Counted from the stretch's first letter, positions 27,361 to 36,976 are shown. The stretch: DNA of 64,000 bases from Flavicella sp964230805 (GCA_964230805.1 CAXRIA010000027.1:29936-93935); one strand, 5' to 3'. The notes: generated by a model from the sequence alone, not told the origin. Made by a program: numbers and translations.

Positions 27361-28743
27361 TTATCTTACCAAAGTGTTGAATAATTTTGCCTTCGTATTG
27401 AAGAGGTCATTTTGGGTTTGGTTGGCTTTTAATTGCAGTTCAATGAGTTTTGATTCTCGTGAATTCACCAAAAATAGAGAGCTTTCTCCCAAGAAAAATT
27501 TTCTTTCTTCGGCGGAAACTAATTTTTTGTAGGCTTTTACGATATCCGTTGTCATTTCGTATTGAAGTTGAAAGGACTCAAGTTCTTGCAGGACACTTCT
27601 CAGCTGGTTTTTTAGTTTTAATTCAGTAGTGAGTTGCTCGTAATTTTTCTCTTGTAATTTCAATTGAGCCAATTTAAAATCAGCTCTTTCTTTTCGTAAG
27701 AAAACGGGGAGTTTTAGCGTAACTCCTGCCTTGTAGTTGTTGTTATTTAGGTTGTTGAGATCGTCGGCGTTTTCATACAAAAAATTGTAATCGAGTGCTA
27801 TTTTGGGCAAGAGGTTGTTTTTTTTCAGGCGTTTTTCAATGCTGAGGTTTTTTATGATGTAATCCAAGGATTGCAATTCTGGATGGCTTTTGAGGTCATA
27901 ACGTTCACTTTCTAAGCGCGATATTTCTAGATAGGAGTCTATGTTGTCCAATGTTTTGACATCCGGTTGAATGGTTGTTTTTATTTCTACGGGAATGTTG
28001 TTTTTTACCCATAAAAAGTTCGAAACCTCCCATGTAGATTTCAAGAACTTGATTTTCGCTTTTTCATAGTTTAGTTTTCGGTTGTCGAGGACTATTTTTG
28101 CTTCTAAAGTATCGATTGCGGGTCTGTCACCCAATTTAAAAGTTTTGACAATGCTTTGAAAGCGTGTTTCGGCATTTTTTACAAAATCTTTGTAAACTTC
28201 CTTCTCGTTGTAATGTTTGACCCATGAAAAATAAGTGACAGCCGCATTGTAGATTATTTTATTAACTGTTAATTTTTGAATTGCCTGTGCTTGTTTCTCA
28301 TAGTTTTTGGCCTGTTTTAAAACGGCCATTCTTTTATTAAAAAACATGCCCTGACCAAGTGAGAGTGAAAGTCCAGCGGCATACAAACCATTATTTGGTA
28401 GTTCGTTTTCTGGATTTAGATTGAGTCCGCTATTGTTTTCAAAATTTGTTTTGATGTCAACCCCGTACCAAACAGGAATTTTAAAGGTTGTGTTTAGGTT
28501 GTTGAAATATTCTTTCTCTTTGAATTCTTTTTTAGCGTAATCAACTTCTAGTTGAGGATCGAATGCGCCTCTTGCTTTCATTAATTTGGCATCACTTTCG
28601 TTGACGATGAGGTTGGCTTGTTTTACAATGGGGTGAAAACGTTTGACATAGCCTAAAAATTCACCCAGGGTGATGGCCGTATCAAAAGTGTTTTGAGCCT
28701 GTATGCATCCGGTAAAAAGAAGTAAAAAAAGTACTTTTTTCAT
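27361..28743 (-). CDS. TolC-type outer-membrane efflux protein
   Basis: 460-residue outer-membrane channel of the OEP family, with a cleavable signal peptide (MKKVLFLLLFTGCIQAQ). The long alpha-helical repeats typical of TolC are visible (QAKNYEKQAQAIQKLTVNK; YDLKSHPELQSLDYIIKNL). It forms the exit duct of the export system encoded upstream, 3 bases after the HlyD-like gene. The cargo is unknown. Confidence 0.9.
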   Translation of the reverse strand: MKKVLFLLLFTGCIQAQNTFDTAITLGEFLGYVKRFHPIVKQANLIVNESDAKLMKARGAFDPQLEVDYAKKEFKEKEYFNNLNTTFKIPVWYGVDIKTNFENNSGLNLNPENELPNNGLYAAGLSLSLGQGMFFNKRMAVLKQAKNYEKQAQAIQKLTVNKIIYNAAVTYFSWVKHYNEKEVYKDFVKNAETRFQSIVKTFKLGDRPAIDTLEAKIVLDNRKLNYEKAKIKFLKSTWEVSNFLWVKNNIPVEIKTTIQPDVKTLDNIDSYLEISRLESERYDLKSHPELQSLDYIIKNLSIEKRLKKNNLLPKIALDYNFLYENADDLNNLNNNNYKAGVTLKLPVFLRKERADFKLAQLKLQEKNYEQLTTELKLKNQLRSVLQELESFQLQYEMTTDIVKAYKKLVSAEERKFFLGESSLFLVNSRESKLIELQLKANQTQNDLFNTKAKLFNTLVR

Positions 28744-28746
28744 AGG

Positions 28747-30087
28747 TTATTTTTTTGCTGTTGATTCGGGTTGGTAATAATTGGGAGGAAAACTGTTGAG
28801 CTGTCTCCACAATTCAAACCAAATAGGTACGTCTTCTAACAAGGCAATGGTTTGTGCTCCCGATCCTACACGAATCGCATCAGGCCATGGATGATCTATT
28901 TCATCAGGTGCCAATAATACACGGTATTTTCCATTGTCACTAATGTAATTTTCTATGGCTACAACTTTTGCGCCATAGGTTCCATAAGAAAGATTGGGCC
29001 AACCATTGAATACAATTGCAGGCCAGCCATCAAATTGCACACGCACTTTTTCGCCGATATGGATCAGAGGTAGATCGATTGGCTTTACAAAGGTTTCCAC
29101 TGCCAAATCGTATATGTTCGGCATAATACCGACAAGATCAGCTCCTTCTTTAAAGGCGGCACCAATTCCTCCAACAATCGCTTTATTGATATATCCGTCT
29201 TGGGGTGCGGTGATGAAGAGAAGGCTGCTTCTCTTGGTATAATTAGCAAAGTTGCTTTGCAGTTTGGATACCTGGGCTTTTGTATCAAGTTCATTTGACT
29301 CCGCTGAAAATAAGTCGCTTTCTATTTTCGATATTTTGTCTGTGTAGCTCATTGAAATTCTGGAAATTTCAACTTTCGCGTTGATAATATCGTTTTTGCT
29401 ACTGAGCAATTTGTTTTGTTGCGATATCTCTTTGGCCTGGGTCTCTTGAAGTTTTATTTTTTTTGTTTCTACATCTTTTAACGCTTTGAGTCCCTCTTTT
29501 TCAAGCATCGAAACTCTTTCAAATTGTCTTTGTGCGATGCGTGTATTCAGTTTTGCAGTTTCAAAATCAATGCTGTCACTTTTTACCTGAAGGAAGGCTT
29601 GAAGCACTTTGTTTTTGGCTTGCTGTAACTTTAAATCTCTTTCGTTTTGTAGGGCTGTAATTTGACGTTGTAGCGCTTTTGTTTTGTTTCTATACGCTTT
29701 TTCAGATGCTGATTTTGCAAGAATTTGGTCATTTGTTCGTTTTGCTAATTGTGCGTCAAAATAGTCACTTTTGATTTCGGAAATTCTCAGAATGGTATCT
29801 CCTTTTTTTACAAAATCTCCTTCTCGAACATACCACTCTTCAATTCTTCCTGGGATTTGTGATTGAACGGTTTGAGGTCGCTGATTCAATTGCAATGTGG
29901 TCACCAATCCTCGACTAGAAATATTTTGAGTCCATGGTAAAAATAGGGTCACAACACCAAGAACCGCAAAGACGAACAAAAATTTGTTGAAAAAGGTAGC
30001 GTGTTTTTTATTAGCGATATATTTTCCGGACTTAAATTGCTGGAGGTCTATATTATTTTGAACAGAGTGTTTGGATATGTTTAGCAT
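28747..30087 (-). CDS. HlyD-family periplasmic adaptor protein
   Basis: 446-residue membrane-fusion protein. One N-terminal membrane helix (FLFVFAVLGVVTLFLPWT) precedes a lipoyl-like half domain (RPQTVQSQIPGRIEEWYVREG), a long coiled coil of about 180 residues, the second lipoyl half (FITAPQDGYINKAIVGG) and a beta-barrel. It bridges the ABC protein in the inner membrane to the TolC-like duct. Spacing of 3 bases on both sides shows a single operon. Confidence 0.92.
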   Translation of the reverse strand: MLNISKHSVQNNIDLQQFKSGKYIANKKHATFFNKFLFVFAVLGVVTLFLPWTQNISSRGLVTTLQLNQRPQTVQSQIPGRIEEWYVREGDFVKKGDTILRISEIKSDYFDAQLAKRTNDQILAKSASEKAYRNKTKALQRQITALQNERDLKLQQAKNKVLQAFLQVKSDSIDFETAKLNTRIAQRQFERVSMLEKEGLKALKDVETKKIKLQETQAKEISQQNKLLSSKNDIINAKVEISRISMSYTDKISKIESDLFSAESNELDTKAQVSKLQSNFANYTKRSSLLFITAPQDGYINKAIVGGIGAAFKEGADLVGIMPNIYDLAVETFVKPIDLPLIHIGEKVRVQFDGWPAIVFNGWPNLSYGTYGAKVVAIENYISDNGKYRVLLAPDEIDHPWPDAIRVGSGAQTIALLEDVPIWFELWRQLNSFPPNYYQPESTAKK

Positions 30088-30090
30088 AAC

Positions 30091-31755
30091 TTACTGTTTG
30101 ATGTTTTTTATTTCTCCTTTTTCGAGTGTGATAATTTGTTCACAATTTTGTGTCCAACGTTTATTGCTACTCACGACAATCAATGCCCATGGATTGTCTT
30201 TATGAGTTAAAAAGTCAATAATTTCATTGGTTTCTTTTTTGTTAAAACTGTCCAAAGCATCTTCAAGAATGAGAACTTTGGGTTCGCATACAAAGGCTCT
30301 TGCCAGAACAATTTTTTTTGCGATGATTTGCGAGAGTTGTTTGCCGTCGGGTTGTAATAAGGTTTGTAGACCATTTGGTAATTCTCGTAAAAACGACATC
30401 AAACCTACTTTCTTTAGAGCACTGTGAATTTTTTTATCTGAGATTAGGGTATTTCCAAGTGTGAGATTTTCTTTTAGCGTTCCTTCAAAAGGAGACGCCT
30501 CGGAGAGTGACAATCCAAAATGAGAGCGGTAGTGATTTAAATTGATACTTTTAAGGGCGGCATTATTGACATAAATATTTCCAGAGGTATGTTGAATGAT
30601 CCCTGAAATTAGGTTCAACAAAGTTGATTTTCCCGATCCGCTTTCACCCGTAATGATCGTTCTACTTTTGGGTTTTATTGTAAAAGAAATGTTTTCCAGA
30701 ATGCTTTTTTCTTTGTTCGGAACTCGGTAAGAAATGTCTTCAAATTCAAGGCAAATCCCTTCTTTGAAATTAGGTGTTTCTCCATCTTGAGATTCGAGTT
30801 CTTTGTCTACAATTTGTCCTAATTTTTCAACGGATGTCAGCACGTCGTAGAAGGTTTCGAGACCGAGGATCAATTTTTCAACCGAGGTAATGACCAAAAT
30901 AATGATAATTTCTGCTGCTACAAATTGTCCAATGTTCATTTCTTGATTCAAAACCAAGGCACCTCCGATAATTAAAAGACCAGCGGTTGTTAGTACCTTA
31001 AAACTGATCATTTGAATAAATTGAAGAATTAAAACTTTGAAATGTTTTTCTCTTGCGATGAGGTATTTTTCAACCAGTAGGTCATTTTTGGTCAGGGCGA
31101 GTTGTGTTTTTCCCGACAGTTTCAAGGTGACCAGAACTCTTGCAATTTCTTGGATCCAATGCGCTACTTTGTATTTGTTTTTGGATTCTTTCAAGCTGGT
31201 TTTGAGACCTCTCTTTGCGGTAAATTTAAAAACAAAGTAGACGAGAAGTAGCAGTAGAACGCCAAATAAGATAAAAAAGGGATGGTAAAAAGAAAGTAGG
31301 GTTAGTGCAAAGATTATTTGTAAAAACGCATGAGGGATGTCAATCAGTATTTTTGAAAGTCCTTTTTGTATGGTGATTGTGTCAAAAAATCGGTTGGCCA
31401 ATTCTGGAGGATAGTGATTTCGCAGATCGGTCATCTTGATTTTTGGAAATCGATAACTCAATTCAAAAGAAGCTCTGGCAAAGATTCGTTGTTGTATGTT
31501 TTCGATGATTCTGAGTTGCATCAGTTGCAGGGTGCCAGAAAATATGACTCCAATTGTAACCAATGCGACCAACACAATCCATGATGTGGAAATTTGAGCA
31601 CCTTGAATTAAATTGATAATAGCTTGAATTCCTAAGGGCAATGACAAAGAAACGATTCCTGAGAAAAAAGCATAATAGAAAATTTGTAAGATGTCTTTTT
31701 TTTCTATCTTGATTAGACTGATAAACCTACGTAGAGGTGTATTGATTTGCTTCAT
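30091..31755 (-). CDS. ABC exporter half-transporter with degenerate nucleotide-binding domain
   Basis: 554 residues: about six membrane helices (residues 20-300) fused to an ABC ATPase domain (about 330-554). Walker A is intact (ITGESGSGKSTLL), but other catalytic motifs have drifted: the LSGGQ signature reads LSQII, Walker B ends LILEDAL rather than LILDEA, the Q-loop region is LSLSEASPFEG, and the switch His position reads VVSSNKRW. It still groups with type I secretion/bacteriocin-type exporters, without the N-terminal peptidase domain. Operon with HlyD and TolC proteins and downstream of tetR. It may bind ATP but hydrolyse slowly; that is inference. Confidence 0.88.
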   Translation of the reverse strand: MKQINTPLRRFISLIKIEKKDILQIFYYAFFSGIVSLSLPLGIQAIINLIQGAQISTSWIVLVALVTIGVIFSGTLQLMQLRIIENIQQRIFARASFELSYRFPKIKMTDLRNHYPPELANRFFDTITIQKGLSKILIDIPHAFLQIIFALTLLSFYHPFFILFGVLLLLLVYFVFKFTAKRGLKTSLKESKNKYKVAHWIQEIARVLVTLKLSGKTQLALTKNDLLVEKYLIAREKHFKVLILQFIQMISFKVLTTAGLLIIGGALVLNQEMNIGQFVAAEIIIILVITSVEKLILGLETFYDVLTSVEKLGQIVDKELESQDGETPNFKEGICLEFEDISYRVPNKEKSILENISFTIKPKSRTIITGESGSGKSTLLNLISGIIQHTSGNIYVNNAALKSINLNHYRSHFGLSLSEASPFEGTLKENLTLGNTLISDKKIHSALKKVGLMSFLRELPNGLQTLLQPDGKQLSQIIAKKIVLARAFVCEPKVLILEDALDSFNKKETNEIIDFLTHKDNPWALIVVSSNKRWTQNCEQIITLEKGEIKNIKQ

Positions 31756-31811
31756 AGTGTCATTTTATTTTTTGTGTTGTAATTTTCATTCATAGCCAAA
31801 ACAAACGTGTT

Positions 31812-32486
31812 TTATTTCAAAAGGATTTCTATCAATTGGGTGAAAAATACGGTAGGTCTTTTTTCTTTCTTGTGACAGTTTGTGATTGAGGTGAAATGAG
31901 TTTTTAAAAAATGCTGGTGCAATGCTCCTTCTATAATCGTACTCGACAGACTTAAGGAAAATTCATAGTTGGGTTTTTTTTCTAGGATCATAGTACTCAG
32001 GCGTTGCACCACACGTTTGTAGATCAGGAAACACCCTTCTTCGTTCTCTGTATCTACAAGATTTGTGAGATAGGTCTTTGAATTTTCTTTGATCATGATT
32101 TGATGCAAAAGAATTTCATTGACATGTGAAAAATTGGAGTCTTCTTGGATGGTTCTCGTCAGCACGCGAATGGCAGTATTTAATTTTTCGCTGGCGTCTT
32201 TTACATGGTACGTCTCAAAGACAAGCTGGTATTCAATCCATCCCCAGTACCATGAGAATAGGTACACCAATAGTTTGTGTTTGTTTTCGAAGTATCGATA
32301 GATAGAACTTTCGTTGGAGGCTATTTCTTTACCGAGTTTTTTGAATGTGAAACTTTCAAATCCGATTTCATTGATTAAAAAGATGCTTTTTTCAATTATT
32401 TTTTTACCGAGTTTAGAGGTTTCCGGGTCCTTGAGAAAAATTTTCTCTGGAACTGTAATTTTAATATTTGAATTAAGATCTTCCAT
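31812..32486 (-). CDS. TetR/AcrR family transcriptional repressor
   Basis: 224 residues. The N-terminal helix-turn-helix is clear (KLGKEIASNESSIYRYFENKHKL around residues 50-75); the C-terminal ligand domain is divergent. ATG 32486 is preferred to TTG 32507, which is inside the promoter. A perfect 17-base palindrome at 32511-32527 overlaps the promoter, so autoregulation is likely. The ABC-HlyD-TolC genes follow 56 bases downstream, so the repressor probably controls the whole exporter operon in response to its cargo or a toxin. Confidence 0.9.
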   Translation of the reverse strand: MEDLNSNIKITVPEKIFLKDPETSKLGKKIIEKSIFLINEIGFESFTFKKLGKEIASNESSIYRYFENKHKLLVYLFSWYWGWIEYQLVFETYHVKDASEKLNTAIRVLTRTIQEDSNFSHVNEILLHQIMIKENSKTYLTNLVDTENEEGCFLIYKRVVQRLSTMILEKKPNYEFSLSLSSTIIEGALHQHFLKTHFTSITNCHKKEKRPTVFFTQLIEILLK

Positions 32487-32504
32487 GTTTTTACTAGTAA
32501 GCGG

Positions 32505-32512
32505 CAAAAATA
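32505..32512 (-). promoter_or_regulatory. Bacteroidota -7 promoter element for tetR and exporter operon
   Basis: TATTTTTG on the minus strand, 19-26 bases before ATG 32486. It overlaps the palindrome that begins at 32511. Confidence 0.6.
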
Positions 32513-32527
32513 ATAGTATTACTATTA
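32511..32527. promoter_or_regulatory. Palindromic operator, probable TetR binding site
   Basis: TAATAGTA-T-TACTATTA, a perfect 8-bp inverted repeat about a single central base. It covers the spacer between the -7 element and the -33 region of the tetR promoter, an ideal repressor position. Symmetric sites of this size are typical of TetR dimers. Confidence 0.75.
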
Positions 32528-32631
32528 ATTTTATTAGTTTCCATGTTAAATTTTTGTAAAAACTTCTTTTCGGTCATTAAATTTGCCTGACATGCGATTT
32601 TGGATTCTTTGTGTATCTTTATCAGAAAAAA

Positions 32632-34821
32632 ATGAACCGCTTTGTTTTCTTCATCCTAGTGCTGTCAGTCACTTTTACCTTTGCGCAGATAGATCCTGAT
32701 AAAAAAAGGCCAAAAGTAGGGCTGGTTTTGAGTGGTGGCGGGGCCAAAGGATTTGCCCACATAGGCGTATTAAAAGTATTGGAGTCTACGGGTGTAAAGT
32801 TGGATTACATCGGCGGTACAAGTATGGGTGCAGTAGTGGGAGGTTTATACGCTGCTGGTTACTCAGCAATTGAGATAGATTCTATTGTTGCATCTATCAA
32901 TTTCCCAAAACTTTTGCAGGACAAATTGCCAAGAGCTCAATCTTCATTTTTTGAAAAGCAGTACGGTGAGAAATCAGTTATGACTTTTCCTGTGAGGAAG
33001 GGAAAAATTAGTTTGCCAAAAGGGCTTGCTACTGGGCAAAGTATCTATAATAATTTGAAGACACTTTTTGAACCCGTTGATTCCATTGTTGATTTTCAAA
33101 AATTACCAATTCCTTTTTTTTGTGTGGCTACAAATTTGGAAACTGGAAAATCCAAAGTTTTTGATCAAGGGTCCTTGTCAGCGGCAGTTAGAGCAAGTGC
33201 GTCTTTGCCTACACTATTAAACCCAATTATGTATGAAGGGGTCGCATACATTGATGGTGGAATTTCAGATAATTTTCCTGTGTTAGAAATGCGACGAAAA
33301 GGAATAGATATCATTATTGGAGTAGATGTTCAAGGGAAATTGGAGAACAAAGAAGCAGTCCATTCGGTTGTAGATATTTTGAATCAAATTGTGAATTTTC
33401 AAATATACGCAGAGGACAATGAGAAACTCCGTGAACTGGACATTCATGTTGCGCCTGAGGTTGAAAATTTTTCAATTACTTCGTTTGACCGTACTAGTGA
33501 GATTGTTGATTTGGGCGAAAATGCGGCAAATCATAAAAAAAAGGTGTTTGATAAAATTGCAAGGTTGCAAGGCAGTATTCCGGGAAAAAAAGTGCAAAAA
33601 AGAATTGCTAAAAAATACGCGCTTTCAAAATTTAAAACTCCTCAGCTAGACAATTATTCACGCGCTTTCATTTTGGGAAAAATGAAACTTCAAAAAGGGG
33701 ATGTTGTTACCTATGCCGAGCTGGATGAAAAAATTGGAGGGCTTTCTTCTTCGAATGATTTTGATTTGATTCAATACAAATTGATTCCTTTTCAAGACAA
33801 TTCGTATCTTTTTTCTTTACAAATGGAAGAAAATGAAGTGGATTCTTATGTGAAAATAGGATTGAATTATGATCCCATATACAAAAGTGGGTTGTTGCTG
33901 AACTATACAAAAAAACATTTTTTTCAAAAGAATGATATTTTTTCATTTGATCTTATTGTCGGAGACAATATTCGAGCCGATTTGAATTATTTTGTTGACA
34001 ATGGTTTTTATACCAGTTATGGTATCAATGCTAGATTCAACCAATTTCGTGTTGATGCTCAATTGGATGGGACCGAGTTTCATCAAATAAATGAGGGATT
34101 CGTCGATGTTACAAGTTTGGTGTATTTACAAACTACCTACAACAAACAACTAGCTGTTGGTTTGGGATTGGAACATAAATTTCTTGAATTGCATTCAGAT
34201 GCTTCGGGAGGATCGACTACATTTTTTGAAAAAAGTCATTATTTCAATTCTGTGGGATACATCAAATTGGATAGTTACGACCACAGCCATTTTCCAACAG
34301 AGGGTTTTCTTGTAGATGGCGAATTCAAATGGTTTATGTATTCTTCAGATTACAACAATAATTTCTCCCAATTTTCTCAGATCAAACTAAAATTGGGAGT
34401 TGCAAAGACTTTTTTTCAACGGTTTACTCTCCAATTCACAGCAGAAGGAGGAACCACTTTGGACGAGAACACTTCTGGGCAATTTCGATTTACCTTGGGT
34501 GGTTATGGAGATAATTTGATCAACAATCATATTGCGTTTTATGGATATGACTTCCAGTCTTTTGAAGACGATTCTTATGTAAAAGGTCTTCTGGAGCTGC
34601 GTTGTAAAATTGTGAAGAATCATTTTCTTTCTTTTGCGGGGAATTTTGCAAGGACTGATTTGGATATTTACAACGGAGGTAAGATATTCCAAGATATTAA
34701 ATCAGGATATGCATTGGGCTATGGTTATAATTCAATAATTGGTCCGATTAAAATCGTAAACACCTGGTCTCCAGAAGGGAATGCGCACCAGTGGTTTTTT
34801 AGTGTTGGTTGGGCATTTTAA
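32632..34821 (+). CDS. Patatin-like phospholipase with BamA-type beta-barrel (PlpD-like)
   Basis: 729-residue outer-membrane protein. After the signal peptide (MNRFVFFILVLSVTFTFAQ) comes a patatin lipase domain with oxyanion hole GGGAKGFAHIG, catalytic Ser in GGTSMGAVVGG and catalytic Asp in DGGISDNFPV. A POTRA-like linker follows (about 340-400), then a C-terminal region of amphipathic strands ending in WFFSVGWAF with terminal Phe, as in BamA/Omp85 barrels. This is the architecture of PlpD-type autotransported phospholipases. ATG 32632 is used; the GTG at 32611 is too close to the TATCTTTA promoter-like element at 32614-32621. Confidence 0.92.
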   Translation: MNRFVFFILVLSVTFTFAQIDPDKKRPKVGLVLSGGGAKGFAHIGVLKVLESTGVKLDYIGGTSMGAVVGGLYAAGYSAIEIDSIVASINFPKLLQDKLPRAQSSFFEKQYGEKSVMTFPVRKGKISLPKGLATGQSIYNNLKTLFEPVDSIVDFQKLPIPFFCVATNLETGKSKVFDQGSLSAAVRASASLPTLLNPIMYEGVAYIDGGISDNFPVLEMRRKGIDIIIGVDVQGKLENKEAVHSVVDILNQIVNFQIYAEDNEKLRELDIHVAPEVENFSITSFDRTSEIVDLGENAANHKKKVFDKIARLQGSIPGKKVQKRIAKKYALSKFKTPQLDNYSRAFILGKMKLQKGDVVTYAELDEKIGGLSSSNDFDLIQYKLIPFQDNSYLFSLQMEENEVDSYVKIGLNYDPIYKSGLLLNYTKKHFFQKNDIFSFDLIVGDNIRADLNYFVDNGFYTSYGINARFNQFRVDAQLDGTEFHQINEGFVDVTSLVYLQTTYNKQLAVGLGLEHKFLELHSDASGGSTTFFEKSHYFNSVGYIKLDSYDHSHFPTEGFLVDGEFKWFMYSSDYNNNFSQFSQIKLKLGVAKTFFQRFTLQFTAEGGTTLDENTSGQFRFTLGGYGDNLINNHIAFYGYDFQSFEDDSYVKGLLELRCKIVKNHFLSFAGNFARTDLDIYNGGKIFQDIKSGYALGYGYNSIIGPIKIVNTWSPEGNAHQWFFSVGWAF

Positions 34822-34843
34822 TCTTGGAACGCAGATTTCCAAT

Positions 34844-34862
34844 GTTAACTTAATGTTAACAA
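34844..34862. repeat. Short direct repeat ATGTTAAC upstream of the MORN-like gene
   Basis: Two copies of AATGTTAAC separated by 2 bases, each containing the palindrome GTTAAC. They end a few bases before the TTTG at 34866-34869 that looks like a -33 element. Possible activator site. Confidence 0.35.
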
Positions 34863-34889
34863 AACTTTGCTTAATTGTAAATTATGTGC

Positions 34890-34897
34890 TATATTTG
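34890..34897 (+). promoter_or_regulatory. Bacteroidota -7/-33 promoter for the MORN-like gene
   Basis: TATATTTG preceded by TTTG at 34866-34869 with a 20-base spacer, the best full -33/-7 promoter in the window. Start codon follows at 34929. Confidence 0.7.
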
Positions 34898-34928
34898 TAG
34901 TGTAATAAAAATTTAACCCCGAGATATT

Positions 34929-35303
34929 ATGAAAAAGCTTTTAACAATAGGATTGGTAATGTTCGCATTTGTGATGAGTGCACAAAATATTCGTGAAGAT
35001 AAAAAAATGGAGAATCCAACCTATGAAAAGGTAGGTGATTTGGTAAAGGTGACCATGTTTTACGAAACAGGGGAAATCAAGGAGCAAGGTTTTTATGATT
35101 CAGATAACAAGTTGACAGGAAAATGGTTACAGTTTGACAAGGACGGAAAAAAAACAACGGTAGCTCATTATTACAAAGGAGCGAAAGTTGGAAAATGGTT
35201 TGTTTGGAAAGGTGATAAATTGTTGGAGTTAGATTATGAAGCCTCCCGAATAGCCAGTGTGAATGAATGGCAAGGGAGTGAAACCGTGATTGCAGATAAT
35301 TAA
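34929..35303 (+). CDS. Secreted MORN-like repeat protein
   Basis: 124-residue protein with a signal peptide (MKKLLTIGLVMFAFVMSAQ). Three MORN/YwqK-like repeats are visible: YETGEIKEQGFYDSDNKLTGKW, LQFDKDGKKTTVAHYYKGAKVGKW and WKGDKLLELDYEASRIASV. Such repeats fold as beta-hairpin arrays; the function of these small Bacteroidota proteins is unknown. It has a strong promoter and its own terminator, so it is probably a well-expressed single gene. Confidence 0.8.
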   Translation: MKKLLTIGLVMFAFVMSAQNIREDKKMENPTYEKVGDLVKVTMFYETGEIKEQGFYDSDNKLTGKWLQFDKDGKKTTVAHYYKGAKVGKWFVWKGDKLLELDYEASRIASVNEWQGSETVIADN

Positions 35304-35322
35304 AAATAAAAAGTTTGGAAAT

Positions 35323-35358
35323 AAAAAAGCGCCTCATCATATGATGAGGCGCTTTTTT
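35323..35358. terminator. Strong bidirectional terminator
   Basis: A perfect 36-base inverted repeat: A6-GCGCCTCATCAT / ATGATGAGGCGC-T6. It lies between the convergent MORN-like and RNase G genes and should stop transcription from both sides. Confidence 0.9.
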
Positions 35359-35387
35359 TTAGATATATTCTGCTCATATCAACAGTG

Positions 35388-36911
35388 TCAATATTTAAAT
35401 CGATACTGTAAATATTGATAAGCATCTCTTGGTAATACTTTGATCCACTTTTTGTGTTTGAAGAACCATTTTATTTGTTCAGATATGATTCCTTTTTGTA
35501 AATAAGAAGCCACAAAAGGATGCACATGTAATGTGAGCTTTTTGTTTTTGTTCTTACCTGCTAATATTCGATTCAGTTCTACGTTTAATTTGTCTATTAA
35601 TACAATAGGCGCCTCTACTTCTCCATTTACATTTGGATTCGGTTCCTTTGTTTTAATGTTCATTTCAGAACGAACGCGTTGCCTTGTAATTTGGACGAGA
35701 CCAAATTTACTTGGAGGTAATATTTTGTGCTTTGTTCGATCAAGCGCCATTTCGGATTTCAAGTGATCGAATAATTTTTGACGATTTTCATTCGAATGCA
35801 AATCGATAAAATCAACCACAATAATTCCTCCCATGTCTCTCAATCGCAATTGTCTTGCGATTTCTGTCGCGGCAATTAAATTGACCTCTAAGGCATTCTG
35901 TTCTTGAGAATTTGCCTTATTCGATCGATTTCCGCTATTGACATCAATTACATGAAGGGCTTCGGTGTGTTCAATAACTAAATACGCACCTTTGCTCATT
36001 GAAACTGTTTTTCCAAAGGCAGATTTGATTTGCCTTTCGATACCGTATTTTTCAAAAATTGGTGTCTTGGAATTGTACAGTTTCAAAATAGATTGTTTTT
36101 CAGGGTAAATTTCCAACAAATAATCGTTGATTTCCTGAAACAATGCGTCGTCATTTGTAACAATACTTGTAAATGATTCATTCAAAACATCTCTCAAAAT
36201 AGAGGAGGCTCTGTTCAATTCGCTCAATACTTTCGTCGGTGTATTTGTGTTGGCTAGTTGCCCACACATTTGTTTCCAACGGTCTAATGAGTTTTGTAAA
36301 TCTTTGTCTAGTTCTGCTACTTTTTTTCCTTGGGCAACAGTCCTCAAAATAACACCGAATCCAGCAGGCTTAATGCTTTTTGCAAGGCGTTTTAAGCGCT
36401 CTTTTTCTTTTGGATCTGCTATTTTTTGAGAAACCGATACTCTTTTAGAAAACGGTACCAAAACTAAATACCTACCAGCAATAGAAATTTCTGAACTAAT
36501 CCTAGGGCCTTTTGTAGATATGGGTTCTTTTACAATTTGTACCAAAACGTTTTGTTTTGTTTTTAGAACCTGATCGATACTTCCATTTTTGTTAATTTCT
36601 TTTTCAAATTGGAAGTTTTTTAAAGTGTAATCTTTGTATTTACCTGTGCTTACTTTTTTAATGAATTTGTTCAACGATTGAACGTGAGGACCCAAATCAT
36701 GGTAATGTAAAAAACCATCTTTTGGATAACCAACATTTACGAATGAGGCATTGAGCCCAGTCAAAATTTTTCCTGTTTTGGCTAAAAAAATATCGCCTAC
36801 AGAAAATTTGTTGTTGTTCGTTTCGTTGTTAAATTCAATAAGTTTCCCATCTTTGAGTAGAGCAAAATCAATATCAGATGAATTTGAACGGATAATCAAT
36901 TCTAGTTTCAT
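35388..36911 (-). CDS. rng: Ribonuclease E/G family endoribonuclease
   Basis: 507-residue endoribonuclease that processes rRNA and mRNA. The length matches RNase G, not full-length RNase E, which has an extra scaffold tail. An S1-like domain at about residues 35-125 (VGDIFLAKTGKILTGLNASFVNVGYPKDGFLHY) is followed by the catalytic core, with metal-binding Asp in HVIDVNSGNR and IIVVDFIDLHSNENRQ. The KFGLVQITRQRVR motif is also conserved. It lies in the usual Bacteroidota position, downstream of a small basic protein gene and HU. Confidence 0.94.
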   Translation of the reverse strand: MKLELIIRSNSSDIDFALLKDGKLIEFNNETNNNKFSVGDIFLAKTGKILTGLNASFVNVGYPKDGFLHYHDLGPHVQSLNKFIKKVSTGKYKDYTLKNFQFEKEINKNGSIDQVLKTKQNVLVQIVKEPISTKGPRISSEISIAGRYLVLVPFSKRVSVSQKIADPKEKERLKRLAKSIKPAGFGVILRTVAQGKKVAELDKDLQNSLDRWKQMCGQLANTNTPTKVLSELNRASSILRDVLNESFTSIVTNDDALFQEINDYLLEIYPEKQSILKLYNSKTPIFEKYGIERQIKSAFGKTVSMSKGAYLVIEHTEALHVIDVNSGNRSNKANSQEQNALEVNLIAATEIARQLRLRDMGGIIVVDFIDLHSNENRQKLFDHLKSEMALDRTKHKILPPSKFGLVQITRQRVRSEMNIKTKEPNPNVNGEVEAPIVLIDKLNVELNRILAGKNKNKKLTLHVHPFVASYLQKGIISEQIKWFFKHKKWIKVLPRDAYQYLQYRFKY

Positions 36912-36976
36912 TCCGAATAGTTTTTATACTACGTAAGAATATAGGATTCTCACATAGATGGATTAAATTTAATACA

